DNA of 64,000 nucleotides from Rhabdophis nuchalis (taxonomy: Eukaryota > Chordata > Lepidosauria > Squamata > Natricidae), in assembly GCA_039707465.1 (NCBI GenBank), contig CM077649.1:11406501-11470500 (forward strand). Direction: 5' to 3'. This document shows positions 11,611 to 21,875 of the stretch, one piece after another; positions within the stretch are counted from its first letter, which is position 1, and every line of letters starts with the position of its first letter. A program made the translations under genes and the position numbers. A model generated the notes under the pieces. The model was given only the letters and a program-made list of their open reading frames with translations, was not told where the DNA came from and ran no database searches.

Positions 11611-13316
11611 GTTGTGTTTCATATACACATGGAACAAACTGCTTTCAGTCTCGTCTAGCTTTGTTTAACAGACCAGGCGTCTCTTTTGCTACACTTTTAT
11701 ACACAAAAATGCTGTAACGTCTTGCTAATACATTTCTTAAATTACTAAATTTGTGTTTATAAAATGGCTTTTTTATTAGAAGATTAGTAAAGAGTAGCAA
11801 AAATATACCAGAACAAAATTGGTTCTATGGGCACGTTTGGAATTTAAGAAGCATATAACGGGCACAGACTCAAAATGCGATTGGAAATTAACATTTTCAT
11901 AAAACTTGCCAGGATGAGCATGATCAAAATCACAAAATAACAAATTAATAGAAAGCATTTATCCCCAGGAATGATCCTACAGTCCCAGTGTGATTTTTGT
12001 GAGTTCCAGATACATTACTGAAAACAAATATGACAGATGCTGATGTTTGTTTTGCAATATTGTTTGACTGTGTATTTTTTTAAAATTAAAAATACTTTAA
12101 AAAGTCAGATAAATTAGATAGGTTAGATGGTGAATGACTTCCCAGTGCTGGTAACGGAATATAAATGATCTTTGCTGAAACCTGATTGAATCCAAAACAA
12201 TGTACATTCATAGTTTTTTAGTACTTACTTAACAGTCATTTGAAAGATTTTAAGATCTTTTGATTAAAGAGCTCCCAAACTTCTCATGTTGGGAAGAAGG
12301 AAATATATATATGTAATCTAACACAGTATCCTAAATATTTCATAAAACATTTCATTGAATTTATTAATCAAACAACAATAAAATAATGTTAAATAATAAA
12401 TTAAGTACTTCATTATATTGAAGGAGATTTAGACAGGTAAAATCGTTCAACTTCAGTCTATTGTTGGTGACTGCATGAACCACTACTTGTTATCAATAAA
12501 ATGGAACTAATTTATGTTGCCTTTTTCTGAAACTTTATTTTTAACCTCTTAGCTTTGCTAATTTCTTGTAGTCTGCCATCCAAAAGATAACTAGGCAATA
12601 TCCTGCTTAACTTTTTGAGTCAATTAGCTCATTGCTGTTTCTAAATAAATGCTAGGTTGCATTGAACTAATCTGAAATTAAATCCAATTGTAAAAGGCAG
12701 AATTTGTATTATTCTTCAATTGCAATAGGTCTCTGATACTTACTGTATGGCATCATTATATCCTCTTGCCAAGCGGAATAAAAATCTGGCACAGCAGAAA
12801 AGTTGGATAGTACTTTCCTTTTTTCTTGTTCTCTCCCAGCATTGCCAAGAACATTTTCATCCTTTGCTTTGCAGCCGATGATACAAAAGAACAACTTCAT
12901 GCAAGTCAAAATCTTAGGCATTTTGGAAGAGGAGGAAAAGACTGAAGACTGTGGATATTTAAAAATAAACTTAATTGCTGTTATTGCCTTGAAATAATAG
13001 TATTGGCTTGTGATGTTGCTAGAAATTAACTCTTCACAGTTATTTGAAGTGTGGGATACTGTCATTCTTTTCTGTAATGTTTCAGAGATTGTTCGACAAT
13101 GTGCCTCAGTTCCATTCCCTAGATCTTGTTAAATTACTATCTAAAAAATTGTGATGTGATGAAGGTGTTTTGGTTTTTTAATTTTACTTTGCTGTTGATT
13201 CTTTCAAGAAGGGCAGTGGTTTTGAGTGTAAACTGTTTATAGTGATGATCTGTAAGGGAGGAATTTTAAGGGCTTGTTTGAGAGTGGGGTTAGGAAACCA
13301 AATACCAAACTTTGTA
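11611..13316. other. AT-rich non-coding stretch with one weak exon candidate
   Basis: No repeats were recognised. The only coding-like signal is the minus-strand segment at 12744-12948, listed separately. Confidence 0.5.
12744..12948 (-). other. weak candidate exon for a small secreted-type protein
   Basis: On the minus strand an AG (TATCCACAG) at 12949 precedes an ATG at 12921. From there 59 codons stay open to a perfect GTAAGT donor immediately after 12744. The predicted start has a hydrophobic stretch (MPKILTCMKLFFCIIGC) followed by a charged region, which could be a signal peptide. I do not recognise the protein. The whole frame runs to a stop at 12709, so chance cannot be excluded in AT-rich DNA. 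Confidence 0.15.
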
Positions 13317-13324
13317 TGTTAACA

Positions 13325-13430
13325 CAGGGGTCTCCAACCTTTGCAACTTTAAGTCTGAAGGACTTCAGCTCTAAGAATTCTTAGAGCTGAAGTCCTTCAG
13401 ACTTAAAGTTGCAAAGGTTGGAGACCCCTG
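13325..13430. mobile_element. foldback hAT-like MITE, subfamily CAGGGGTCTCC, short form
   Basis: 106 bp, nearly perfect palindrome around AGAATTCT (CTCTAAGAATTCTTAGAG). Perfect 8-bp target duplication TGTTAACA. It lacks the central GCCAGC...GCTGGC core found in the 4621 copy. Confidence 0.9.
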
Positions 13431-13438
13431 TGTTAACA

Positions 13439-14560
13439 GATAGCCTCTCAATTCCATTTTCATCATACCCTTCTGCTCATTTCTGCATCATCTTTCACAT
13501 TGATGCTGGTAAATTTTCTTAAGGACCAGTACAGCCCAGAGATCACCCTCCTTAATCCTAATGCAACCATTCTGCCAACTTTGCTTTGACTGGCATTTGC
13601 AGTGGAGGTATTATCTGCATGTATAGACCATTAGGAATCAATTTGATTTTGAAGCATTTAAGCCTTCTGGGGGAAGCCTTTGCTTTAATACTTCAAGTGC
13701 CAGTTCACTTTCCAAAGTCCCCCTTTTGATATTTTCTACAGCTGTAATAGAATCCAGCAACTATATATGCACCTTTGATACATAAAAAAGCCAACTCAGT
13801 TACTTGTAAGCCAATCTCTGTTTAGTTGAGATGGCTCTATACAAGTATACAGTGCTCTTGGGGGTGTCAAAAAGTCAGACCAGACCAAGAGTCAGCTAAT
13901 ATTTCAGAGAGATGAAAAAATAAACTTTTAATAAAGGAGAATCTCAAAGAACCTCAACTATACAGCAGACTTAACTTGCTCCAAGATTATGGAAGATTAT
14001 GGAGGGCTAGAAATGGGAATTAAAAAACAAAAGAACAGAATCCACTTTGAAATGGAAAAAGCATTCTCTTGGTTGTAGAGCTCTCTAGGTTTACAACAAA
14101 TGCTATTTAGGTCCAAACTTGTCTATATTTCGATGCTTATCTAAGTTCCTGTAGGATTCTTGGGTCTTATGATTTTGGATCTTGTCATCCCCAAGATGCT
14201 GTAATTTTATAGGTTTGGGCTCTTGCCTTCATTTTTGTAAAATTTCTGCTTTCTTGTATGAAACTTCCTATAATTTGACTTTCTAATAGAAATAGAAATA
14301 GAAATATAAAGTTTATTACATAATTGCTCTGTGAAAGAGATGTGTGGTTCAGAAATATAAAAAACAAAGTCTGCAAATGCAGGCATATCATGAGTTTTCA
14401 CAATCTCAAATAGCAAATTTATTATTTTTATTTGGTTGGGAGTCCCCCATCAATATTGTCCTCAGGAATTATGTATTATCTGACAATATTAAATGCCATG
14501 CTACTAATTTGTAATGTCAGAACAGCTAAATAGATCAAACAGTTTGCTCTGTTCCTGTAA
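13439..14560. other. no gene recognised; short ATAGAA repeat
   Basis: Non-coding. A short ATAGAA tandem repeat lies at about 14285-14312. Confidence 0.5.
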
Positions 14561-14878
14561 AGATAAAAGTAAAGGTTCCCCTTGCACATATGTGCTAGTC
14601 ATGCCCGACTCTAGGGGGTGGTGCTCATCTCTGTTTCAAAGCCGAAGAGCCAGCGCTGTCTGAAGATGTCTCTGTGGTCATGTGGCTGGCATGACTAAAT
14701 GCCAAAGGCACATGGAATGCTGTTACCTTCCCACCAAAGCTATTTTTCTACTTGCATTTTTACATGCTTTCGAACTGCTAGATTGGCAGAAGCTGGGACA
14801 AGTAATGGGAGCTGACCTTTTTGATTGACAAGCTCAGCGTCTTAGTCTTAGCCACTGAACCACCTTTCCGCTCCTGTA
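14561..14878 (-). mobile_element. Sauria-type SINE (tRNA-derived head, Bov-B-like tail)
   Basis: Minus orientation. The tRNA-like head is the complement of CTTAGCCACTGAACCACC near 14850 and contains an A-box-like GGTTCAGTGG. The 3' part matches the Bov-B-type ending: GTAAAGGTTCCCC, GCCCGACTCTAGGGGGTGG, AAGCCGAAGAGCCAGCG. An internal deletion between GGGAGCTGACC and TTTTTGATTGACAAG removes the region where the B box should be. This copy therefore probably cannot be transcribed by Pol III. Confidence 0.8.
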
Positions 14879-15003
14879 CATTTTAAAAAATATGTCTAGA
14901 ATTACATTAACTTCCAGAATTGCAGTTAGGTTTAATGATGTTTATTTTTACATTTCAATATTTACCCTCAGTATATGTGAAATTTAGGGTAACAGCATGC
15001 TTT

Positions 15004-15795
15004 ACCGTATTTTTCGGAGAATAAGACGCACTGGAGTATAAGATGCAGCAAGGTTTTGAAGAGGCAAATTAAAAAAAAAGTAGGTAGGTAGATAGAGGGA
15101 TAGAGAGGGAGAGAAAGAAAGAGAAATGCAGTAAGTAAGTAGGTAGGTAGGTAAGTAGGTAGATAAAGGGATAGAAAGAGAGGGAAATAGAGATAGATAA
15201 ATACAGTAGATAGATAGGGACAGAGAGTGTGTAGGTAGGTAGAGGGATAGAGAGAGAGAGAAATAGAAAGAGAGAAATTCAGTAGATAGGGAGAGAGTGT
15301 GTAGGTAGAGGGATAGAGAGAGAGAAATAGAAAAAGAGAGAAATACAGTAGATAGGGACAGAGAGTAGGTAGATAAGTAGGTAAGTAGATAGAGGGATAG
15401 AGAGAGAGAGATACAATAGATAGATAGGTAGGTAGGGAGAGAGAGAAGTAGAGGGATAGAAAGAAATAGAAAGAGAGAGAGAAATACAGTAGGTAGGTAG
15501 GGAGAGAGAGAGAGAGAGAGTAGGTAGGTAGCTAGATGTTTCCAGGTGTATTTATCCATGTCCTGGAGAAGGAAATAGCTGACAAAGACTTTGTTTCTGC
15601 TGGCACAGTCCTTGATCAATGTAATTCTCATCAGCTAAAGAGCTTTCCAAAAGACAAAAAAAGTTTTTGCACTCTGCAGACCTCTAAAAAAGGACCGTTG
15701 TTTTGCGAAAACGGGCCCTTTTTTTCAAATAAAAGGCATGAATAGCCTTGTGGGGGCTTGCAGAGTGCTGGGGGGGGGGGCAAAAAGAGCAAAAA
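15004..15795 (+). mobile_element. TIR/microsatellite MITE, copy A (right end missing)
   Basis: Left end TACCGTATTTTTCGGAG, then ATAAGACGCAC and AAGGTTTTGAAGAGGC. A long tract of mixed GTAG/ATAG/GAGA repeats runs from about 15077 to 15535, followed by conserved sequence beginning GATGTTTCCAGGTGTATTT. Ends near an 11-base G run at 15770-15780 without the right terminal repeat. The Ser/Leu-rich minus-strand frame across it is a translated microsatellite. Confidence 0.8.
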
Positions 15796-15799
15796 AGAT

Positions 15800-16250
15800 C
15801 TCATTTTCTACTTCTCGGCATTTGTAATGCTGTCTCTTTTTTCTATTAAAAAGTTACTGATTTAGAACACAAAGCATATTTTAATATCAAATTGTCCTTA
15901 TCCTAATTGTTGTTCTAGTCGAATTCACTGATGATCTTTTCCCTCTCCTTGAGATTTTGTTGGCAAGATGAAGTGTACAATACATCATTTTTGTTGCTTT
16001 TCTGAGTTTTCCTACGACTACCTAATACATCAGCTTTCTTACGGAGTTTTATTATCAGCATCTTTTTCTCCTTCCTTCAGCTTTCTGCAAAAATCTGTTG
16101 GCATTTTTGACCTTTCAGCCTTGTTCCTTTGTTTTCTCTTTTGGGTTATTTCAGAACGTCCTCCCCGATCTCAGCCAAAGAAGATTAATGGCAATAACAG
16201 TTTGGCTCAACATTTTTCCAAATCAAAACCACTTTATAGTTTATTACTGA
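15800..16250. other. no recognised feature
   Basis: Open frames here show no motif; no repeat boundary was recognised. Confidence 0.4.
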
Positions 16251-16261
16251 TTGCCTTAGGC

Positions 16262-16396
16262 CAGGGGTCTGCAAAGTCGGCTCTTTTAAGACTGGTGGAC
16301 TTCAACTCCCAGAGTTCCCCAGCCAGCATAGCTGGCTGGGGAATTCTGGGAGTTGAAGTCCACCAGTCTTAAAAGAGCCGACTTTGCAGACCCCTG
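16262..16396. mobile_element. foldback hAT-like MITE, subfamily CAGGGGTCTGC
   Basis: 135 bp, self-complementary, nearly identical to the copy at 3168. Perfect 8-bp target duplication CCTTAGGC. Confidence 0.92.
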
Positions 16397-16512
16397 CCTT
16401 AGGCCCCTGAGGTTCTCTCAGGGGAAAAAACCCTATCTAATCTGTTTTGGATCAATATTTCTCACTGGCTCATCCTGGGCAGAAAAAAGTTTATAGTCTT
16501 CATATTCTAGCA

Positions 16513-16610
16513 CAGTGATGGCGAACCTCTGGCACGGGTGCCACAGGTGGCACGCGAAGCCATTTGTTAGGGCACGCGAGGCATTGCCCTGTCAGCTCCA
16601 GCGCGCATGT
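16513..16610 (+). mobile_element. hAT-like MITE fragment (GATGGCGAACC family)
   Basis: CAGTGATGGCGAACCTCTGG followed by GCACGGGTGCCACAGGTGGC and CCCTGTCAGCTC. Same family as the complete copy at 62231-62603; the right half is missing. Confidence 0.75.
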
Positions 16611-16844
16611 CCAACTGAACCAGTTGTTGGAAGAAATCTCATTTTGTTTTTCCTCACTTTACAGGGCTAATCCTGTAAGGAAAGCAGGAAGGAAACATTC
16701 TGGTGTTGTTTCTAGCCTAATCTTTATTGCCCTGCTTACAGAAACTGCCTCTCCGGTTAATCCTTATTACATTGTAACAGCTAAGGTGAAGTGCCCATCA
16801 ACATGAGTGATGTTTAGTTGCCCATGCCCACTCAGTCACATGAC

Positions 16845-17166
16845 CATTAAGCCACGCCTACTTCAGCTGGTCATTAGGGCAGAGAACCAGTTGTTATTTG
16901 AATCGCACCACTGATACTGGTGCATATTTTCATCTCTTGGTGTATTTGGGGAGGACTAAAGCTGCTATCATAATTCATCAAATTTAGAAAAATATCTGAA
17001 AGGAAAAAACTTCTTCCAACAACTGGTTCTCTGAACTGCTTAGAAAGTTAACAACTGGTTCTCCTGAATAGGTGTGAACTGGCTGAATCCCACCACTGAC
17101 TAGTAGCATAGCTGGCTGGGGAATTCGGGGAGTTGAAGTCCACAGGACTTAAAGCTGCCACGGTTG
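16845..17166. mobile_element. fragments of CCACCACTG-ended MITEs and half of a foldback MITE
   Basis: Pieces include CCACGCCTACTTCAG, GAACCAGTTGTT and two CACCACTG ends, matching the MITE family at 32.6 and 35.7 kb. From about 17102 GCATAGCTGGCTGGGGAATT and GGAGTTGAAGTCCAC match half of the foldback family. Boundaries cannot be fixed. Confidence 0.55.
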
Positions 17167-17177
17167 AGAAAAATTGC

Positions 17178-17448
17178 TTTAAACAATGAGACCGTCTGCT
17201 GCCCCATACATCCCTACCACCAATTCGCTCTCACAGAGAGGGTCTGCTCCGGGTGCCGTCAACCGGGCAATGCCGGTTGGCGACGCCCAGGGGAAGAGCC
17301 TTCTCTGTGGTGGACCCAACCCTCTGGAACGATCTACCTCCCAAACTCCGTGTCATCTCGGACCTCCGCCTGTTCCGCCAGGGTTTAAAAATGCACTTCT
17401 TCCACCTAGCCGGCCTGGCATGATTTTACTCGACACTGCACTGCTTTT
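17178..17448 (+). pseudogene. L2-like LINE C-terminal coding end, upstream of L1 insertion
   Basis: Plus-strand L2 RT tail: reading frames around LTERVCSG, GDAQGKSLLCGG and the equivalent of WNDLPPKLR...LFR. It is cut by the L1-derived element at a 15-bp target duplication and resumes at 19472. Confidence 0.8.
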
Positions 17449-17463
17449 AGTTATCAAAGTTTT
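17449..17463. repeat. left 15-bp target-site duplication of the L1-derived insertion
   Basis: AGTTATCAAAGTTTT here is repeated at 19457-19471. Joining the flanks restores a continuous L2 3' end. Confidence 0.9.
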
Positions 17464-17743
17464 TTTTTTTTATATTAAAAAAGTTTTATTGAGTTTACAT
17501 TTTTTTCGTGGGGTAGGGTAAGGGATACATAGAAATTTTGAGAGTGGTCACGTCAAAGTCGTCGGCTCCTCCGGGACCTCAAGTTACATTATTAAAAAGA
17601 AAGAAAAGAAACATTTCACATAACACTACAAGCTGGGAGCAAGTACATATTCCTAAATTTTTCAGTTATATACTGTCAGTCAATTACAAAAATCCAGATA
17701 CAAATATCATACAATATTACTCAAAAAAAAAACCAGGGCAAAG

Positions 17744-18592
17744 TTATTTTTTAGATCTAAGTCTTTTGGCAATTGTATCTTCCACCTTCTCCCCCGGGCC
17801 CCCAGCGGGCGGGGCCATGGCTCCCCCTGCCCCCCCTGGATCTTCTCCCAGGACAGAGGAATGTTTTTTAAGAAAGGCTTCCGCCTCAGCAACTGTTTTA
17901 ATCTTCACTCTTCCTCCTTCCCAGAACACCAGCATCCCTTCGGGTATCACCCACTTGAACCAGATCCCATGATCAAACAATGTTTTAGACAAGAAGGAAA
18001 ATTTCCTCCTCGCTTCTCTAATCTTTCTTGGGATCTGCTTCAAGATGGTAACCTCCTTTTGTTGGTAAATCATAGGACTCCCTCTTTGCGCCTTCAAGAT
18101 TTCTTCTCTGGTTGACCTTCTGACAAATTTAACATGTATCTCTCTGGGTACTTCATTCATCCTGGCATATGCAGAATTTATTCTGTAGACTAGGTCAATG
18201 TCCCCTCTGATCTCATCTTTAGGTTTATGTAAATAGTCTGCAATAATTGTACTCATAAGATCAGGGAGACATTCACCATCCATCTCAGAAACATTCTGAA
18301 ATCTCAAAAAATATGTCATCCTTTCCATATCTATCCTAGTCACATGCCCATTTATTTCCACAACCTCTTTAGAAACATTTTTAATCTCTCCCTTAGCCCC
18401 CTCCAGCCCCCCTTTCAATTCTTCATTCTTCTGTGTGTTCTCAAGCACTTGTTTTCGAGTGTCCAGTAATTCCTTTTTAAAATTGATATTTTCTGCCCTC
18501 TGGGCCTTAATTTCTAATACCAAATTTTGTATAACAGATTCAAGGGCAGTCATTCTTTGTTCAAGGCTTGCCAGCGTTGCTTCTTGTGCCAT
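17744..18592 (-). CDS. L1 ORF1p-like RNA-binding protein (282 aa, intact)
   Basis: Intact ORF starting MAQEATLASLEQRM. Residues about 5-95 form a coiled coil with heptad-like Leu/Ile/Val spacing (TALESVIQNLVLEI, ENTQKNEELKGGLEG). Residues about 100-180 resemble the ORF1p RRM, including YFLRFQNVSE, DIDLVYRINSAY and REIHVKFVRRSTREEIL. Residues about 185-240 resemble the C-terminal domain (KIREARRKFSFLSK, WFKWVIPEGMLVFWEGG). A Pro/Gly-rich linker and a basic tail (KRLRSKK) end it. In L1, ORF1p trimerises and coats its RNA as a nucleic-acid chaperone (family knowledge). The start was chosen because the ATG opens the coiled coil and is the first in frame. The absence of any ORF2 downstream is the notable feature. 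Confidence 0.9.
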   Translation of the reverse strand: MAQEATLASLEQRMTALESVIQNLVLEIKAQRAENINFKKELLDTRKQVLENTQKNEELKGGLEGAKGEIKNVSKEVVEINGHVTRIDMERMTYFLRFQNVSEMDGECLPDLMSTIIADYLHKPKDEIRGDIDLVYRINSAYARMNEVPREIHVKFVRRSTREEILKAQRGSPMIYQQKEVTILKQIPRKIREARRKFSFLSKTLFDHGIWFKWVIPEGMLVFWEGGRVKIKTVAEAEAFLKKHSSVLGEDPGGAGGAMAPPAGGPGEKVEDTIAKRLRSKK

Positions 18593-19456
18593 GATTAGCT
18601 ATTGAAATCCGAGCCAATAAAATGGCGTTTTTGGGGTGGGGCTGGTGAGGCAGATCAGGAGTCCAAAGTTCTCAGAGTTGTAGAGCTGCAGAATTCAGAA
18701 ACCAGAAGAGAAACACTTTTCCAACTCCACAGGTGTAATAACGAAGGTAATCCAGAAAAGAAAACACAAATCCAAAAGAAAAAAATTCTTCATCAATAAT
18801 TAGAGGAAGTCCAAGTCACAAAGAGACACTGGTAATTTTCCATAGGTCATAGTCAGTCGGGGACAAAGAGAAGCCATCTTCCACCGCCCAAACTCAGAGC
18901 CCGAGGGAGAGAGTGGTTAAAGAAAAGAAAAAAAACTGTTTCAGCCAGACCTAGAAACATAATTGCAAACAGACCGCAGAGTACTTTCCCTTGTTAAAGA
19001 CAGTCCGGATTAAAGGTTTCCGATTCCTCGCAACGAGGCATTTCCAAGTGCCGCTTTTAGTCCAAGGGGGTTTTTTTAGAAACAAACACCCCCCTCCAGT
19101 CCCTTTCAGCCCGGCTGACAGTACAAGAAAAAAAGTTTTAATCGCTCACTCTCCGCTCGCAGCTGAGGTCCCAAAAAGCCTCCCGACTCTTCCGATCATC
19201 TCTCTCCATGGAATTAAATGGTGCCGCCAACCTTTGGCGAAGGGAAAGCCCCCCGCAGCATGTCCTCTTCCGCCTAAGCCGAGGAGCAGGGTCGCTTTCC
19301 CCACTGCCGTGGGGGGGGGCTTCCCTGTCGAGCCGGCTTTACGGGAGAAGCCCCAAACAAAGGGCTTCTCGCCCCCGCGGGGGGGCAGGAAAAGGAGCAA
19401 AGCGGCGAGCGAACCCTAAGTTCGCCCGTCGCCGCTGGAGCCGGAACCGGAAGATC
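18593..19456 (-). promoter_or_regulatory. GC-rich 5' UTR / probable internal promoter of the half-L1
   Basis: The sequence upstream of ORF1 up to the target duplication becomes strongly CpG-rich towards the element's 5' end (GCGGCGACGGGCGAAC and GCGGGGGCGAGAAG on the element strand). L1 elements carry internal promoters in this position (established). Promoter activity here is inferred from position and composition only. Confidence 0.6.
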
Positions 19457-19471
19457 AGTTATCAAAGTTTT
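19457..19471. repeat. right 15-bp target-site duplication
   Basis: AGTTATCAAAGTTTT, identical to 17449-17463. Confidence 0.9.
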
Positions 19472-19641
19472 AATTCAGGGGTTTTAATTGGTTTTAGCGC
19501 AGGGTGGGTTAATTTAATTTAGTTTTAATGAATATTATTCTTGTATATATGTATTTATATTTTATATTCCCTGTGCGCCGCCCCGAGTCCCTTTGTGGTG
19601 AGATGGGTGCGGGTTATAAATGCGAATAAAATAAAATAAAA
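19472..19641 (+). mobile_element. L2-like 3' UTR, downstream of the L1 insertion
   Basis: Continuation of the L2 from 17178. Contains CCCTGTGCGCCGCCCCGAG, GGGTGCGGGTTATAAATGCG and an AATAAAATAAAA tail, the typical 3' end of this L2 family. Confidence 0.85.
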
Positions 19642-19644
19642 AAT

Positions 19645-19935
19645 GTCATAAACAGTCCTGGTAAAAATGGTGGATATTTCCTATGGGTTATTCACTTGTA
19701 TATATTTCTACTAGCTAGTCAGGAAAACATTCAGATTGTGCCCCATTCTTGAATATGGAAGTGTAAACCCAGCCAAGGCCATAAAGTAAACATTCCCAAA
19801 TCTGTGTGGCCTGAACACCCATAGCCACTTAATTTTCATAAGATTGACTTGGAGACAGATCCCTTCATCTAAACCTGCACATCCTCCAGGCACTGGGAAA
19901 AAAAACATGGCCAGTCTGGGGTGAAGATATATGAT
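19645..19935. other. no recognised feature
   Basis: Unassigned sequence. Confidence 0.4.
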
Positions 19936-19939
19936 TGGG

Positions 19940-20300
19940 TACCGTTTCTATACTGATGATAACAATCCCCACTTTGAAGAGGTAAATAACTTCTGTCTTT
20001 TAGGTTCAACTATCAACAGTTGATCCAAGGAATTAGAAGTCAAGACATAAACTACAATACAGCATATTGTAATGCAGCAATGAAAACCATAAGAATTATA
20101 TTTAGATACTGTGACATGTCTGTATCCATGATCAGTACCATGCAGGTAGCAGTTATCCTGTTGCATTCTATAGAAACAAAGGTTGGATGTAAAAGTAACT
20201 GATTAGAAAGGATATTAGTGATGTTGGAGAATATTCCTGAATATACCATGGACAATCAAGAAAAAAAAGGATGAAACACTAAATCTATCTAGAGTTCTCA
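19940..20300 (+). pseudogene. Bov-B/RTE-like LINE relic
   Basis: Broken plus-strand frames: FEEVNNFCLLGSTINS near 19975-20020 resembles the RTE FLGSKI segment, and WRIFLNIPWTIKKKK near 20224-20268 resembles the Bov-B WRRLLRVPWTARR segment. Many stops. Clade call from motif memory only. Confidence 0.5.
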
Positions 20301-20446
20301 TTTAAGATACAAATTATTAGGCTGAAATTATAAAATTTGGGATACAATATTTGAAGACTTAGTTCTCTTGTGAAGACTCTAATGCTGGGGATGGTAGAAG
20401 GAAAGAGAATAAGATGATTGTTAGCAAGATTAATGGACTTGACTGG

Positions 20447-20783
20447 TGTTGTGTCCTCAACCTGCGACTGGTCTCGACTTACGACCAGCCGCAGGTCTTC
20501 CAGTCTGCCGGATGGAACCTTGGCAACAGGCTGTAGCAAGCCTGTAAACCGCTAGTTGCGCCTGATTGGCCAAGACGTGACTGGCGGGAAGCCAGTCTTG
20601 CTGCGACCTGATTGGCTCCCTGTTTGACAGTTCACATATAAGTAGCTGTCAAACGCAAGAGCCCCTATCTACTGCGCTTATTATTTCTGTAAATAGTTTT
20701 CCTGCGTTTTCTCTCAGCCTGCTAATAAACGGCATTTGTTCTGGCTAACCTGGTCTGGACTCCCTCAATTACAAAGCTTAACA
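20447..20783 (+). mobile_element. solo LTR (retrovirus-like or Gypsy-like), plus orientation
   Basis: Starts TGTTGTGTCCTC and ends CTTAACA. Contains two inverted CCAAT boxes (GATTGG near 20558 and 20608), a TATA-like CATATAAGTAG at about 20635 and an AATAAA at about 20724. That is the U3-R-U5 order of an LTR. Related to the LTR at 41623-41970, sharing the CCTGATTGGC and GGCGGGAAGCC segments. The flanks ACTGG/ACTAC match only partly as a target duplication. No internal retroviral genes are present. Confidence 0.75.
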
Positions 20784-20938
20784 ACTACCATTGTGATGGG
20801 TTAGCTGTTGAAAAATGCAAGGCTGGAGACAGTTCATCCTGGGGAAGGCTTTTTTGAACATCCATTTTTTGGGGCTGGTTTGAGGATTCCTGCCTTAGAC
20901 AGGTAATTGGAATAGTCACTAGAAGATCTCTAATATCT
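20784..20938. other. no recognised feature
   Basis: Short unassigned spacer between the LTR and the hAT copy. Confidence 0.4.
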
Positions 20939-20946
20939 CTTCCAAC

Positions 20947-21828
20947 CAGGGTGGGTTTGATTGAAATCAAGTTGATTTAAATCCTCCTCTATCCCGCTGT
21001 TGACTCAGCAATAGTCCCATTCACTTTAAGAAAACGGCTGGTGATGCAGCAGTGAACCAACAAGGGACATGGCAGACAGTAGGTGTGGATGCCCACTAAC
21101 AGGCACTGCCATGAGGGATCTGAAATGACAGGTGTTCTTTAATATATTTATAAGCTGCTTAGAAGGTTTCACTTTCATTTTTACTGCTTGCCCTTCCTCC
21201 TTGTGCTTAAAAGCCTGGCGATATGGATACATTCCTCTTCAAGCAATCATATTTTGTAGTGTACATAGATTTGCAAAACAATAGGATAAAGAAATATTCC
21301 TGAATTTTGCTTTATGATTTATCTCATGGTTACTGGGAAATTGTGTGAATGCACCAATGTTAATGTTTATTGAATTTGTATACCGCCCTTCTCCCTTGCG
21401 GGACTCAGGGCGGTGAACAGGCATAATAAAAACAACAAAGACATGAATATATAAAATACTTTAAAATGTCAATTAAAATGTCAATTAAATTAGGGGCCTG
21501 TTCTAAAACCAAATAAAGTTACTAAATAAAATCGATTAAATGCAGTACACGTTATCTCAGCTTGCAGAATTTGGATTCTTTGAATGAGTTTACCAAAAAT
21601 GTAAATATTGCAGAATATACACCCTCGTGCTACATAAGTAAACTCCATTTCATGTTGAATAAACTAAATTTTTAATGCATCTTAAATAGAAAACTATCTT
21701 TAGAAAGATTTTTACTCCAAAAGCATTTTATTAAAATAAATTTGATTTAAAAAAAATGCAATTTAAATAAAAAAAATTAAAAATCTGATTTTAAAAAAAA
21801 ATGAATAAATTGATTTTTATCCACCCTG
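20947..21828. mobile_element. non-autonomous hAT copy carrying a nested L2 tail
   Basis: Termini CAGGGTGGGT and ATCCACCCTG match the hAT at 6969, and it has the same AT-rich subterminal sequence. Perfect 8-bp target duplication CTTCCAAC. The transposase region is absent. An L2 3'-UTR fragment lies inside it at 21361-21538. Confidence 0.9.
21361..21538 (-). mobile_element. L2-like 3'-UTR fragment nested in the hAT copy
   Basis: Contains TGTATACCGCCCTTCTCC and GGACTCAGGGCGGTGAACAG, the L2 3' signature, in minus orientation. Confidence 0.8.
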
Positions 21829-21875
21829 CTTCCAACCCTTTGATTCTTAAGTTTGTATATACAAAGAAAGCTCCT

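Larger units (their letters stand above)
17464..19456 (-). mobile_element. half-L1 (HAL1-like) retrotransposon: 5' UTR, ORF1, 3' end, no ORF2
   Basis: A complete-looking minus-strand insertion between identical 15-bp target duplications. On the plus strand it begins with poly-T (the element's poly-A) preceded in element sense by CAATAAAA. It then has about 280 bp of 3' UTR, an 849-bp ORF1, and about 860 bp of GC-rich 5' sequence. There is no endonuclease or reverse-transcriptase coding sequence anywhere between the duplications. A 5'-truncated relative at 58048-58603 has the same ORF1-to-3'-UTR junction, so lack of ORF2 appears to be a family trait. Mobilisation would have required an L1 RT in trans. 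Confidence 0.9.

Noticed and set aside
15002..15631. 209-aa Ser/Leu/Tyr-rich minus-strand ORF
   Set aside because: It is a translated GTAG/GAGA microsatellite within a MITE; similar frames occur in every copy with the tract.
20447..20783. Host gene promoter with CCAAT, TATA and AATAAA
   Set aside because: The same signals in the same order occur in the LTR at 41623 with a 5-bp target duplication, so this is an LTR.
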